Shown: positions 42,775 to 54,598, counted from the stretch's first letter. The stretch: DNA of 64,000 bases from Arion vulgaris (GCA_020796225.1 CM036758.1:27265897-27329896), one strand, 5' to 3'. A program made the numbers and translations. Notes: generated by a model from the letters alone, not told the origin.

Positions 42775-45000
42775 TAGTCTGTCCATTAATTCGTGAGCAC
42801 GTTTGAAATTGATTTTCTCGAAAACTACCTGTTGGATCTCAGTGATTTTTGCAAGCAGCCTTAGAATATCCATGACGCTAGAGAAATATTTTTTCCAAGA
42901 AAATTTGATGTAGTTTGAAATATTTCTTCTTCAGGTTATATTAAAATCAACCTCCCGGATTGTACACAATAGTAACAGATCTACGGTACACAGACGGGTT
43001 GTTCTAAAAATACATTATGGTAACATTGAAATATCGTGAGTAAACAACAATTTCACGGGAATTCCGTGCACCTAACCCAGTCGACTTTGAAAGCGGAAAG
43101 CATATGACGTTATAATTGGGATACCGTTGTATAGTTATAGGTGTATCTCGCTATTTGTATGAAGCTATTGTATCATATTTGTTGGCTTATCAAAACTGAC
43201 ATTGATATCACATTCATAATGAGTCTGAAGTGACATATAAAGACATAATGAGTCTGAAGTGAAATATAAAGACACATTTATAATAATGCAGAAGGTTACA
43301 GTTTTACTATACCAACACTTCCGTAAGGAATCTAAGAGAGGTCATCTATATTGCGATATTCATAACCCTGAGAAACGAACGCAACTGGCGCTTGGTCTGA
43401 ATAGAGAATCCTTTTCCCGATGGATTAAACAGGACACAAAGTGCACTAATGTCAAGCAAGGAAGGAAAAGAACAATTGACGACTTTGACATAGATGTCAT
43501 AAGACGGGAGCTCTTGAAAATGTTTGCGACAAATCAACTTGTTACTCTCAGGAAACTGAAATTAAAACTGCAATCAGATTGCAGCATAGACATTTCTAAA
43601 AGTACTCTATGGAAAATTGCAAGAGCCGCCGGCTTCACCTTCAGAAAACTATAGGCGGCAGGAATATTATTTGTGAAAAGCCACATTTAATTGCTGCCCG
43701 AAGTAAATACCTGAGGCAGATCCGTGAGCGGAGGAGGCAAGGCTATGATATTGTATATTTGTACGAATCCTGGGTCAATGCTCACCACACCAATGCTAAA
43801 GAATGGCAATCAGTAGACGGTGAACAGAAAAGAAAATACCAAGCAGCAAAGGCCAGCGTATTATACTAACACATGCAGGAAGCAGTGAAGAAGGTCTTGT
43901 CCATGACGCTGGACTTATTTTCCAATTAAAAAGTACCGACGGTAGGGACTACCACACAGAAATGAATGGACATATTTTCAGGCACTGGATGGAGAAAGAT
44001 CTACTTTCAATTCTAAACAGACCATCATGCTTGGTAATGGATAATGCATCCTATCACAACGCAGTATCAGCGGAAGACAAAGTACCAACTGCATCAAATA
44101 CAAAAGATCAAATTAAGACTTGGCTTGCTAAGGAAAATGTCAGCTTCGATGATATATATTTGAAACTCGAGTTGTTGCACCTGGTGAGGATGACAAATAA
44201 GACAAAGGTGTTTCATATTGACAAAATCATTGCGGAATACGGCCACACGTCTTTGCGACTACCTCCATATCATGCTCACCTCAATCCGATAGAGCTTGTC
44301 TGGGCTAAAGTAAAGGGCAAGTTGCCGAACAGAACATGACGTTTAAAATGTGTGATGTTGAAGTTCTGACACGTGAGTCCCTCTCAATGATAGACATGCA
44401 GTTCTGGAAGAAGTGTGTTGAACATGTGCTCCGAGAGGAAGACGAGTACTGGCACCGAGATGGATTACAATTTGTTCAGCCAGTAACAATTATCAACCTC
44501 ATGGAATCGTCAGATTCGGGATGATACAAATCATATTTTGATTACAGACTGAGAAATAGCAACGTATACATTTCCATATCCAAATGCGTCTACCATCATA
44601 CAATTTGTGGTGAAGTTAAGACACCCTGGGGTCTAATGGTGACCGAAGGGAGGACTAACTGTTGCATATTGTATCCAAGTTCACGATTGCACATAAAGGG
44701 CAAGACACTTAATTACTTGACCTATCAAGTTAATATGGAGATACACCTATGAATAGAATTGACATGGACAAATTCTAGGGATTACTGTAAAATCTAAAAT
44801 TTGAGCCCCGTATTTGCAATTGTCATAAAATATCAAAGGAATTCGCCGATGTGCAAAATCCGTAGCATCTATGGACTACTGGTTAGCTTTATTTTAGCGT
44901 CATGGATATTCTAAGGCTGCATGCAAAAATCACTGAGATCCAACAGGTAGTTTTCGAGAAAATTAATTTCAAACGTGCTCACGAATTAATGGACAGACTA
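42775..45000 (+). mobile_element. Sailor-like IS630/Tc1-mariner transposon, copy 2
   Basis: The element is 2.2 kb with 106-bp terminal inverted repeats (42775-42880 and 44895-45000) that differ at about three positions. It is flanked by TA at 42773-42774 and 45001-45002. It is inverted relative to copy 1 at 7194-9322 and encodes the transposase on the plus strand. Confidence 0.9.
43262..44524 (+). pseudogene. Sailor-like transposase, copy 2 (frameshifted, catalytic Asp lost)
   Basis: The N-terminus (43262-43654) has helix-turn-helix character (LGLNRESFSRWIKQ, FDIDVIRRELLKMFATNQ). The first catalytic position reads YLYESWVNAHHT, with Tyr replacing the Asp seen in copy 1. The second Asp is in SCLVMDNASYHNA and the Glu in PYHAHLNPIELVWAKVKG. 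I count 83 residues between that Asp and Glu, far from the ~34 of Tc1 or mariner but close to the 82 of Sailor. The tail (VLREEDEYWHRDG) follows in another frame. One-base losses in A-runs near 43648 and 43838 and a further change near 44338 break the gene. Its full length would be about 400 residues. Confidence 0.85.
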
Positions 45001-45065
45001 TAGAAGAGATCGTGAAAGACAGATAGAAGGTTGTATGTAGTTTAATATTATGACATCAAAAACAC

Positions 45066-45455
45066 TGTCGTTACTGCCTGCAGTACAGCTTTTTAGGACA
45101 GTGTTTTTTTCCGATCCAGAAGTACTTGAGCTTTCAGCTCTTTGGCATGTAACCTGTGGCTTTTCTGCCAGCCCGCGGAATTGAACCCGCACTCACAAGG
45201 AGCTTGTCACCCGTAGTCCAACGCGCTACCAACACGCTGGGCAGGCGGGCTTAGGAGGATGTAAGACAGGTGGGACGGGAGTCAGAGGAATTTAATGACC
45301 GCATGGCTAGTACAGTCGCTGCGAAACTGCTCAGGTTAGGATTGTTCATTTATGCCCACAACTGAAAAATCCCTTGGCCTAACCGTGTATTGAACACAAA
45401 TCTCCTGCATGGGAGCCGCGATATTGTCCATTCGGGCAGACGCTCCTGAATTTTA
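45066..45455 (-). mobile_element. tRNA-derived SINE, family D, copy 2, split by a SINE-B insertion
   Basis: The flanking parts match 11335-11555: CTGCCTGCAGTACAGCTTTT on one side, and GGCTAGTACAGTCGCTGCGA and TTCGGGCAGACGCTCCTG on the other. SINE-B copy 5 interrupts it at 45118-45250. Confidence 0.75.
45118..45250 (-). mobile_element. tRNA-derived SINE, family B, copy 5 (internally deleted, nested)
   Basis: The ends are recognisable (CCGATCCAGAAGTACTTGAG at the low end, CCAACGCGCTACCAACACGC at the high end), but about 60 bp of the body are missing. TTAGGA on both sides is a short target duplication. It is nested in SINE-D and therefore younger. Confidence 0.8.
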
Positions 45456-45969
45456 TGATACATAATGAAAAGAAAGTAAATGAAAATGTCCAATAATCTT
45501 TGCAGACAGTAAGTAGGGTTGAAATGTTTGTCATTTTACATCTTTAATCCAAATATGAAGAATTTAGGCTGGCCAATTCCTTTCCTCACATGTGGAACGT
45601 GAGGTGCGTGAATTGAACCTACAACCATTTTCTGTTAGATTTGAAAAGCAAGTGCTATATACGTTGTACTATTGCATCCACATGACAAATAACGGTCAAT
45701 AACAATAATGAACACCATAGCACCACGAAGTTGGGCAGAGACATGATCTCTAATACTATATAGATCTAGGTCTCAGCAAGGCTACATAATACATGAAACA
45801 TGCTCTTTTCCAGCACATGACCACCAATCACACCCGAACAGAAACCACAGGACAACCATGATATATATATTTATATATAAAATACACACACATACAGAAC
45901 GACCACAAAGGTAATACTCACATAACAACCTATATTACATACAGAGAGAGATTAACTGTCAAGATAATA
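45456..45969. other. No recognised feature
   Basis: About 510 bases; weak tRNA-like motifs near 45600-45690 (minus) are not convincing. Confidence 0.4.
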
Positions 45970-46600
45970 CCCACATAGCAACCACAGATAGGTCAGTGAT
46001 TGGACACGTGTGGACCTCATGGGCTTTCACTGCTCAAATCAGAGGGGATGTTGTGAAGGAAGACAGTGGTGGTTTTGTTGTGACCACAAGCAGTCTCACT
46101 ATGGAAAGCATGGCAGTAACTAAAACCTTGGTCTTGCTGGATTCACAAACTTGTATCAATGTATGTTTTCTCAGTGACACGATGAGTATGCTCAGAAAGA
46201 TTGAAACAGGTTGGGCTCAGAGACAATTGTTGGAGTCGCTGAAGAGGTCTAGGATGATAAAAATCAGTTTTATTGTAGTGCTAGGACATGCAGATGTAAG
46301 GGGAAAGGAATGTACCATAGGCTTGCAGCTATGGCTGCTTTAATAAGCAGACGAGGAAAGAACCAGGCTGATATTCTGAATTCTCTATGGGTGAAAGGAT
46401 GTATAAATGATTCAAGTAATAGTGATGAATCTACAACCCTAACCAGACTGCAAGAATACCTAGTCAAATGTGGTATAGCTAGACAAGAGTACTATATTGG
46501 AATCCAAAGAAGAATAGTAAACCAACAAAGAACTAGCTACCACACGCTAAATGATGAAAGACATACTGAGGAGGTCAGAGCACTTATGGACTAATTGGTT
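45970..46600 (+). pseudogene. Decayed LINE RNase H domain, second type
   Basis: TDRSVIGHVWTSWAF stands where families have TDGS. It is followed by SSLTMESMAVTKTL (Glu), NVCFLSDTMSMLRKIETGW (Asp) and VLGHADVRGKE. A frameshift near 46310 leads to RLAAMAALISRRGKNQADIL and an end at VRALMD. The architecture matches the RNase H LINE family at 40 kb, but the sequence has diverged strongly, so it is another element. No reverse transcriptase remains. Confidence 0.7.
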
Positions 46601-46739
46601 CAATGTGCAGTCATGATGATCTGGTGACTAAACTAAACAACCACAGGACATCCAATATCAAACACATAGAGAGATCAATGAGTCATGACAGAGATGAAGT
46701 GTCTATGCAGAATGCTGCGGGTAACAAGAAGAGACCAGT

Positions 46740-47135
46740 TGAGAAATGAAGGCATCAGGAAAAAGTGGGTACAACATCAGTAATGAACTTCACCAAGAAA
46801 CAACAAATGAAATGGTTTGGCCACATAAGCAGATTACCAACAGACAGTGCAATATAAAAGAGCAATGTTGCTCCGATACAATGGATACAAAGAAAAAGGC
46901 TGGCCACACAAAAGTTGGACCTCAAGAGATGATAGAGGCGACGAAAGAAACTATTTATGAAGTGCACACAAGGGCCTGTTCTAGAAATCTCTTCTTATCC
47001 TGGAAGATTGGAAGCCAAAGATAGGATTGGAGAAAAGAAAAAAACACAAAGGATCGTTCTAGAAATCTCTTCTTATCCTGATGCTGTTATGCAAAATAGG
47101 ATTGGAGGAAAGAAAGAAAGATCAACTGCCAAGAG
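46740..47135 (+). pseudogene. LINE C-terminal fragment (family S)
   Basis: It encodes TKKQQMKWFGHISRLPTDSA, then frames with EATKETIYEVHTRACSRNLF. The last part (CTAGAAATCTCTTCTTATCC) is duplicated at about 46980 and 47060. Several shifts are present. Confidence 0.7.
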
Positions 47136-47299
47136 TATACCCACATAGCAGCCACACAAATCTAATTTATATTAACGAAAGATATTAACATTACTGAATG
47201 TTTATTTTCCCACCTGGCAAAGGAAAACTAAGTGCAAACTCATACTACCCCAAAACTTGCAAATGCACAACTCAGTTTTATCCACATGCAACTTTAGTT

Positions 47300-47430
47300 A
47301 TATTAATTACACTATTATTCAATGATAGAATAACTGATGTATATATTAATTACACTATTATTCAATGATAGAATAACTGATGTATATATTAATTACACTA
47401 TTATTCAATGATAGAATAACTGATGTATCA
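47300..47430. repeat. 43-bp tandem repeat, 3 copies
   Basis: The unit is TATTAATTACACTATTATTC plus AATGATAGAATAACTGATGTATA. Copies are nearly identical. Confidence 0.9.
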
Positions 47431-47925
47431 AAGCCAACTTGTTTCAGTTACATTAATTACTAGATTATTAGACTATACAAAGTAGGCCCATATATTCAAT
47501 TTGATCCCATTAAAGAACTCTTTGTAGTCGGAATCAATAAGAATATGCTTGAAAGTTGCTGCCAGTGTACAACTTATTAAAAATTATTTTTTTAAATTTA
47601 GACAAATTTTCCTGCCAGGATAAAATTTATTAAAAATCATTAAAAAAAATATAGACAGATTTTAATCATCTTAAAAATTATATAAACAGCACTAGCTGTT
47701 GCTACAAAGTTTATGTACTCCGCTGAGATCTAGCTGCATATGAAAGTGATTGGAGTACACAGTCATTCACCAAAGTTCAATGATGATGATGGTCCTATAA
47801 ATGATATAATATCTGCTGCAATTTCACAATGAACTTTCAATCTATTGTCAATGAAGAACAATGCAAACAATTAAAGATTTCAGCAGTTATATCATCACTA
47901 AATGAAACAAGAAGATACAACATAC
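47431..47925. other. No recognised feature; intronic side of candidate exon 1
   Basis: AT-rich, apparently unique sequence. Confidence 0.45.
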
Positions 47926-47986
47926 CTCTTCCTTTGTCAGGTTCTGCGGTTGATAGTTTTAATGATGTTCTACTTAGCCGCTTCAT
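47926..47986 (-). CDS. Candidate first coding exon of the ACK/TNK2-like gene
   Basis: On the minus strand an ATG at 47986 has A at -3 and an in-frame TGA two codons upstream. It opens 20 codons (MKRLSRTSLKLSTAEPDKGR) and then one base before the donor GTATGT at 47925. The SAM exon at 6495-6745 begins with the two bases that complete this split codon as Gly, so the two exons join in frame. The basic N-terminus has RTSLKLS, a possible phosphorylation stretch. No protein-level homology supports it. The link rests on splice signal, start context and phase, and the implied intron is about 41 kb. Confidence 0.4.
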
Positions 47987-49814
47987 GATTCAGCATTGAT
48001 CTATTTCCTTCTTAAATCCAAATGTTTCTTAAGTTGTCTACTCTCTTGTTAAGAACACATGCACACAGGATACATCTATTTAAACTGCCCAAAGTAATCA
48101 CTATTGTAGGTCGCAACAAAATGGATGGACCATATATATGCTAGTTTTTTTTAAGCAGTGAGTATGTGTACTGACAATTTCTTTAGCTCGTTGGTTGTGG
48201 TATGGTCATGATTCATCATCATAAGGTGCCATTGCTGTTTGATTAAAATTGTCTGAAGTGTCGGAATAGCTGCTTCACATTAAAATATTGACATAATGGA
48301 GTCAGATATTTATGCTATTAATGATGTCATGCATGGTCAGAGCACATAAAAGCACTGAATCATGTTGTAAAGAACAAGAACGACCTGAATCTGGTGAATA
48401 GAAAGACATGTTAAGTGATTCATTTTTATACACAGGCATAGCTGGGAAACATTAAGGGTTAATGACTTTGCAGAAATAACATATTCACTGATTATGAAAT
48501 TCTCAATATAATAGAAAGTGTATGTGTGTTATCACAGTGCATATTGGTAGTAACATATATATAGTGCACATGTTTTATCACAGTGCACAATGGTAGTAAT
48601 ATAATATATAATGTACATGTGCTGTCAGTGAATGTGGAGCATGCACTGCTATCAGCGTACAAAATGACAACAAACACAAGTCGGTCACAAGTACTAAGGA
48701 AAACACACAGAACACTACGCAATGTTAAAACATGTAGAATAATTTTTTTTATGTACTTACCAGATGGTCACAACACAAAAACTGTATCAATGTCACATCA
48801 TAATAACTGTGCTAATATCACAACACAACTGTTCTGATATTACAACATAACAACTGTGCCAATGTCACAACAAATGGATTTTGTGCTAATGTCATAACAT
48901 ACACTAAAGTTCAATGGCACTACATTACAGCAGAATGCTATTAAGTCATTATTAACTAGACCAGGTACCACCTTTCCTCCCTTCCTCCCAGCCACCTAAT
49001 ATGCTTTATAAACTCAAATGTAACATCATATTTCCAGAATTCATAATACAGCTAAAGACTTGGTAAGTGGCACCAATACTGCTGCATGGTTGGGAAACAT
49101 GAACAATAAATCAACAAGAAGAAAGTTACCAACTACTCTAACAAAAATGTAGTTCATCAAGAAAGTGATACTATAGTAGCACTAACATTTAACCATACAA
49201 TGACAGGAAATCAATAATAATACATAATGCCCACATACAAAATGCAAACAAAAGCAACAATGAAGACAGAATAAATAAAACATGTAGGCATAGACAAAAC
49301 TGTCTAGCAATATGGTGTCAACAGAAACAAAAACTGAGGGAGAAAATAGGCTAATGAGGACAGAGTATTAAGGTCAATGACTGCATGTGATGACTAAAGA
49401 AATTAAGAAACAAAACATGGAATATATGATGAGGTGAGATGTCAGTAAGGCAGGTGGAATAAAACTTCGACTTGTTTAAGTGACACTAAGCATGACATTG
49501 ACAATAATCTGTACACACTCTGGAAGCTAAGACAAGTATATTTAAGTAGAATATAATGGAAGTGTGTCTAGTGCAGCTTAGGACTAGACACATGTCTACA
49601 TTCTGAATACATTCGAGCTGTTCCATCTGAACATGCTGCAACTGATTCAATATGTTTCTACTGACCAATATGTATACAGGTAAGTTACCCTGGTAAAACT
49701 AAAGTCAGGAGTCCATCCTACTTGAAAGAACTGCAGAAGATCTTGGTCAAACCTACGGGTTGGACAACTTCATACACACAGCACAACTAAACCAACTTCA
49801 GATGAAAAGAACAG
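47987..49814. other. Unassigned, about 1.8 kb; degenerate short repeats at 48500-48900
   Basis: Blocks like TCACAGTGCAYATGGTAG and ATCACAACACAACTGT recur loosely at 48500-48900. A GTAAGT donor on the minus strand lies at 48760-48755. I recognise no gene. If the ACK model is right, its 5' UTR and promoter may be here. Confidence 0.4.
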
Positions 49815-50095
49815 GGGTCCCCAATAGCAAAGCTGACGTACTAGTGACCCCTTGCCATAGAAATTCTGAGGTTCAAGCCAAAAAATGAGTCCAAGCATTT
49901 TCGATGTGCACTTGGCAGGCATTAATACTACAGGAAACCCTGATCCTTTACTTGTGGGATCTAACTTACAAGTGCCTCTGAGGTTGGAATAATGTTCGCC
50001 TAAATGGCATGGAAAATTGATACGGAAAGCAAGCCTTCATGCAAAAATCAGTCAGAGGCATCATAATAATGACATTTTAAAATTATATAGCTATA
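49815..50095 (+). repeat. Interspersed repeat family F, copy 2
   Basis: Matches 2930-3210: CCATAGAAATTCTGAGGTTC, CCTGATCCTTTACTTG, TTACAAGTGCCTCT and GCAAAAATCAGTCAGA. The GGTTCAAGCC here is a fair box B. Confidence 0.65.
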
Positions 50096-50111
50096 GTTAT
50101 AAATGATGAGA

Positions 50112-50340
50112 CATTTCATCAGCTGAACCGCCCGAGTGGTTAACGGTGCCCAAATTTGGGGTGTAAAGAATAGAACCACTGTTACCTGCCATGCATGTCG
50201 TAAGAGGCGACTAAGGAGGTCTGGCTGAAATCAGATGCACATGTCCTAAACGTGTAGAAGTCTATGCGTTTAGGGCCTACCAAACCAATGTGCAACGTAT
50301 ACATGTTCTTGGCAAAGATCAAACATATCACATAGAGTGA
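50112..50340 (+). repeat. Interspersed repeat related to family G
   Basis: CGCCCGAGTGGTTAACGG (box A-like GAGTGGTTAA), CATGCATGTCGTAAGAGGCG and GCGTTTAGGGCCTACC. The shared block places it in or near family G. Confidence 0.5.
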
Positions 50341-50759
50341 TTAAAATTGGTCGTAAAGAACGAACGCAAAGAAGAAGATCAGTTGAACCAGCAAATTTGG
50401 AGCATGCCGATGGAAAAGAAAGGAAGGTAGTCAGTGGGTATAAACAAAACAAAAATATTGTGATCATAAGAAAGAAAAAGAGGCACCATATTACAATGGA
50501 AAAACCTGCTTCCTAACAAGTCATAACGTTTAAATATCTTGGAGCTGTTGTAGCTTCCAAAGGAATTATTGCTCAAAGGTGAGCTATATTATGATAGTGT
50601 ACCAAGGCAAACTATCAAAAGATTTCTTAACCTTTCGCTGTACAACTATGTATGACAAAGAATGGCTACAAACACGTACAAGTTAATACTTTTATTCATC
50701 TCTGCATTAGATGTATATTTGCTCAACATCTTATCTAATTCGACATGTTAGACTTATTG
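50341..50759. other. No recognised feature
   Basis: No recognised coding or repeat content. Confidence 0.4.
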
Positions 50760-53000
50760 TAGGTTAATGTTTGTCTTCTTCTTTCGAGAACAACTGCAGC
50801 TATACTTCAAGTTTCCTACAATGTATCTTGACTGGATGGTCCTTTACGGCAGGTTTACATTCTTTGACTGGCAAGGATGCAGCAGTCATGCAAGAAGTGT
50901 TCTGTGGTTTGGTGCTTTGAAGTTGTACGCAGCAGAAGTCTCTGAGACTAATTTTATTTCATACAGGTGGGTTCGGAGACTACAAAGTCTCGTTCAGAGT
51001 CTGAATATCTTTGTCTTATTATTTCTGCAGATTCTGTTTATGCTGTCTTGCAGTCTTTGTTTACTGTCCTCCACTATGTTTTAATGAATTGATTCAGGAG
51101 TGTCTTTACCTTTTTGCAAGTCTGGGATAAGTAAGAGTGCTACAATCCAGGTGAGCTCATATTACTTTGCATTTTTTGAAATGCTGCAGTGAACTGGGAT
51201 CCAGTGCAGAACCAGTTGTGTATTTCTGGGCAGCAATCTTCTAGGATGGTTTGTTTTTATTTAAACATAGGATAGCTTGGAGAACAGACCTTGATTCCTT
51301 TACAATGATGATTTAAGTAGGTTGCTGCATCTTTGATGTTTAGACTGCACAGTTGCAAAGAACTGTTGTCACATCTGCTATAAAGTTAGTGCATGTTTCT
51401 CCTGCTGTGACGAGTTCCATCTCAATTTCCTCACTGAAGCATGTAGTGTAGAATCCACTGCATCTCTTTTTTGACATTTATTGCAAAAGCAATTCTGTGG
51501 ACACCTGCATCTAAATTTCATTGGATATTGTTTTTTCTAGCATAAAAAGCAACATACTTATACTTGTGTCTAAATTTCACTGGGATATTGTTTTTGGAGC
51601 ACAAAAAGCAACAGATGTATCTGTTCAGCCTCACTTTGTATGTATTTCAAGGTCAACCATGGAACTGTTCATATGTATTCTTGACTGGTATATGGACAGC
51701 ATGTCCAGTGTTCCGGCATGAAAGCCTCAAATACCAATTTTAGTATCTAGTGCTATGTTTGATGGTTCCTCAAATCACGTGAATGGGGAATTTTGTTAGT
51801 AGTCAAGTTTTTTCCTCTTTCTTGTAATTTGTAGTGTTGAGTGGGTGTTCTTGTAGCCTTCGAGGACTTTCATCGAACTGGGTGAGGATTTGGTGTTTTC
51901 TTAAGTGTTCAAGGGGCTATACATTTTCGCTGTCTTCTCCATCTCTTTTATGAGTGCGTATCTCATTATGCATAGTTATTCTAAGGCCCATATTATTTAT
52001 TTTGTCTAGCTTCCCTACGTTTGACTTGGCTGCTGTTTGCTAACTGGAGACATATTCCATAAGGTTCTAAATGCAATTTTACTGAATTGCTTTAGAGTTC
52101 TTTAGTTTGCTCCCCATATGCACCAGGCAGCTTTCCCCACTTCGAGACTTTGAAAACTCTTCTATGAAGTTTTTCTAAAATTGACTTTCATGCGAGTCTG
52201 TCATTCGAGAGTGACCCCCAAGAGAAGTGGATGCATCTGTTTCAAGATATTCTTCTTCGAACGCCCCATATTAACCACTTGTCAACCACTCTGGGTGATT
52301 TGTATGTGATCTGAGCCTAAGAGCGATTGTACTTTGTGCCAGTTATGCACCTACAAGTAGGCCAGCATATCCGATTTCTGCGCTGCTTTTTATTTACTAG
52401 GGTAGCATCCCTAGGGTCTACATCAGTCGCCTCTTAAGACATGCATTGTAGGTCACAGTGGTATTATTCTTTGCTTCCCTTGCAAGCCCTGGCACCACAC
52501 AGGCGGTTTTGAGATATTAAAGTTTAAGGCCCCATTTCTTTGTCCGTTTCTTTACCTTCTCAACTGTTTTCTGAAGTCTGTAAAAAGTTGTTTTAGCATG
52601 TTCCTAGGCTAGCATGACATCAACGTTATCCGTATATAGCTGTTTCTGATGTGTTGGTGATATTATTTGGTAATGTTGTGCATGTAGATTAGGAATAAAG
52701 TTAGTGTTATTACTCCACCCTGCAGAACTCCATCTTGTAATTTAAATGATCTGCTGATTGTTTGTCCTGACTAGCAAATAATTGGAAGAGAATGAATTAC
52801 ATATTTTGTATAACTCTTGCGCAAGATCTTCAACATCAAGTTCTCCTTCCACATGGTGTTGAAAGCCTGATAGAGGTCAAAGAAGACCAGATGTATTTTT
52901 GTTTTGTGTGAGATAGATCAATTGATTCCCCTGTGTTTTTGATAGAGAGATGGAATGTGGTACGTTGTTCCATTTATATATAATAGCATTTCAGTGCTAC
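50760..53000 (-). pseudogene. Decayed Jockey-like LINE: reverse transcriptase and downstream region
   Basis: Read from high to low coordinates, motif A is VFFDLYQAFNTMWKEN (about 52884-52861). Motif B is DGVLQGGVIT with LFLIYMHNI (about 52732-52692). Motif C is degraded to IYTDNVDVM (about 52640-52617), where YADD is expected. The thumb follows (VEKVKKRTKKWGLKL). After a repeat-G insertion come pieces such as LGGHSRMTDS and LVHMGSKLKN, matching the LGVTLDSRMTW region. The order and motif style fit the Jockey/CR1 type, not the RTE-like elements. Numerous stops show it is old. Confidence 0.65.
52240..52505 (-). repeat. Interspersed repeat family G, copy 3, inside the Jockey-like LINE
   Basis: The reverse complement has GTGTGGTGCCAGGGCTTGC, CTGTGACCTACAATGCATGT, CTTAAGAGGCGACTGATG and AGAAATCGGATATGCTGGC. 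It interrupts the LINE reading between the thumb and the downstream region and so is younger. Confidence 0.7.
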
Positions 53001-54126
53001 AGTTCTAGGCATTAACTAGATGGCCTGATAAGCACAGATGGAAGGATATAATTAATAATTATAATGTTATCTAAGCACAGACGGAATGATATAAAGAAAG
53101 TGATTTGCACTGCTGATATAAGAATACTACTACTGACTTTAGAAAAGTACATATGATCGATTATTTAATGTAATCTGGAATGTACCTGTCTCTTTCAAAC
53201 TATTATTAGTCGAGGAAATTGTTATCTTTACACTTTACACATAGAGTTTACACTTTATGATGGTAAAGTACATTTTATTATTAAAAAAAACAACAAAAAC
53301 AAACAAACAAGTCAGTGTTAAAACCATATCATTTTTTCAAGTATGACAGTTATTTTGCAAATATAAACTTAACTATAACTTAAGTTATAAAGAATATTTC
53401 GAAAAAATTTTCGCAAGTTAAGAATTAGTGCGAATTTATTTAAAACATTTATTAAATTAGTCTACAGATGAATTTGCCTGTTTCTATTATTTTTAAAAAC
53501 TACTAATCTATTAAACATGTTGTATTATTAAGTTAACTGCTAATTTAAGTGTAATTATTAGTTAACAAATACCAACAACTCGGGCGGGAGAGCCGAGTAG
53601 CGACAACCCAACTGTCACTGTCAGTGTTGTTGTTGATGTCACGAGTGACGATGGCGATGCTGTCTCAGTCAGACAAATCTTCAACTGTGAAGCTAACAAA
53701 AGTTTTAAAACAAGTTAACTCACGTTTTTTTCATAGAGAAGATTGAAATACGATTCATAATAATGACTTACCACTTGCCCCTAACGCTGAATACTGAATA
53801 CGTATATGTCCATGTTTATATGAAAGTGTCACGAGCCTTCTGAAAACTTTGTGCCACCATATTTGGCCGGATATTCAGATTTGAAGCAGACGACGTACGC
53901 CTTGTGTTTTAAAAAAAGTACGTGTATAGTTTTAAAACAAAACAAACAAAGGTTGGATTCTTCCAAAGAAATTAATTATGAATGTCTTTTTTTAACCAAG
54001 ACACTCTCATATAACAAAACACAAAAAACAACTAGTTTTTAGGTTGAAAGCACGCACCGGCTTAAAGAATCGTTAACCCTCTTTAAAAAAAAATATACTA
54101 ATAAATATTAATAACATTCTCTCTCT
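53001..54126. other. Unassigned, about 1.1 kb; CG-richer patch at 53580-53700 and a consensus donor at 53771
   Basis: The patch with GGGCGGGAGAGCCGAG and GTCACGAGTGACGATGGCGA stands out from its AT-rich surroundings. On the minus strand GTAAGTC follows 53772, a textbook donor without an open frame upstream. Either could mark a non-coding first exon or promoter, but nothing proves it. Confidence 0.3.
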
Positions 54127-54585
54127 TTAGCCTGTTACGCCCTTGGCGTTTAGGGCAGCAACAAACGTACACCATTCTTCCCTGTTCATGGCCTTCCTCT
54201 GTATTGTGTTCCAGCTATGATTCATTTCCTTCAGCTCTTGCTCTATCGTTCTCCTCCAGGTCGTCTTGGGTCTTCCACGCTTTCGCCTACCCTCTGGAGT
54301 CCATCTCAGTGCAGTTTTCGTGTCGGAGCCAGTCTCCATGCGCATCACATGTCCAATCCATCTCCAGCGTCGTCTTCGGATGATAGTGCCCATATTCTCT
54401 TGTTGGCATCGTGCAAGCAATTCTTGATTCGAGATAGTAGTCGGCCAGTACACGCGTAAGATTTTTCGCAGACAAGTTGTATGAAAGGCGGAGAGTCTTG
54501 ACATATCCTGTTCATTAATAACATTGATGACAATAAAAACCTTTAACATTTTTAAGGGTGGCTCCAGATTGAGATAAAATGCCCT
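54127..54585 (-). pseudogene. RTE-like LINE C-terminal fragment, minus strand
   Basis: The frame is open: LSAFHTTCLRKILRVYW, then IIRRRRWRWIGHVMRMETGS, KTALRWTPEGRRKRGRPKTT, WRRTIEQELKEMNHSWNTI and NREEWCTFVAALNAKGVTG before the stop. It is the best-preserved RTE-like tail in the window. An RNase H LINE fragment is inserted at its upstream end (54599). Confidence 0.85.
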
Positions 54586-54598
54586 TATGCTACATAAC

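Noticed and set aside
43259..44524. A prokaryotic IS630 insertion or contamination
   Set aside because: A second copy with the same TIRs sits elsewhere in the same eukaryotic repeat context, and the surrounding SINEs and introns rule out bacterial DNA.
45996..46343. A host RNase H-like gene
   Set aside because: The first catalytic motif is altered (TDRS), the frame shifts inside the domain, and the layout matches a LINE remnant.
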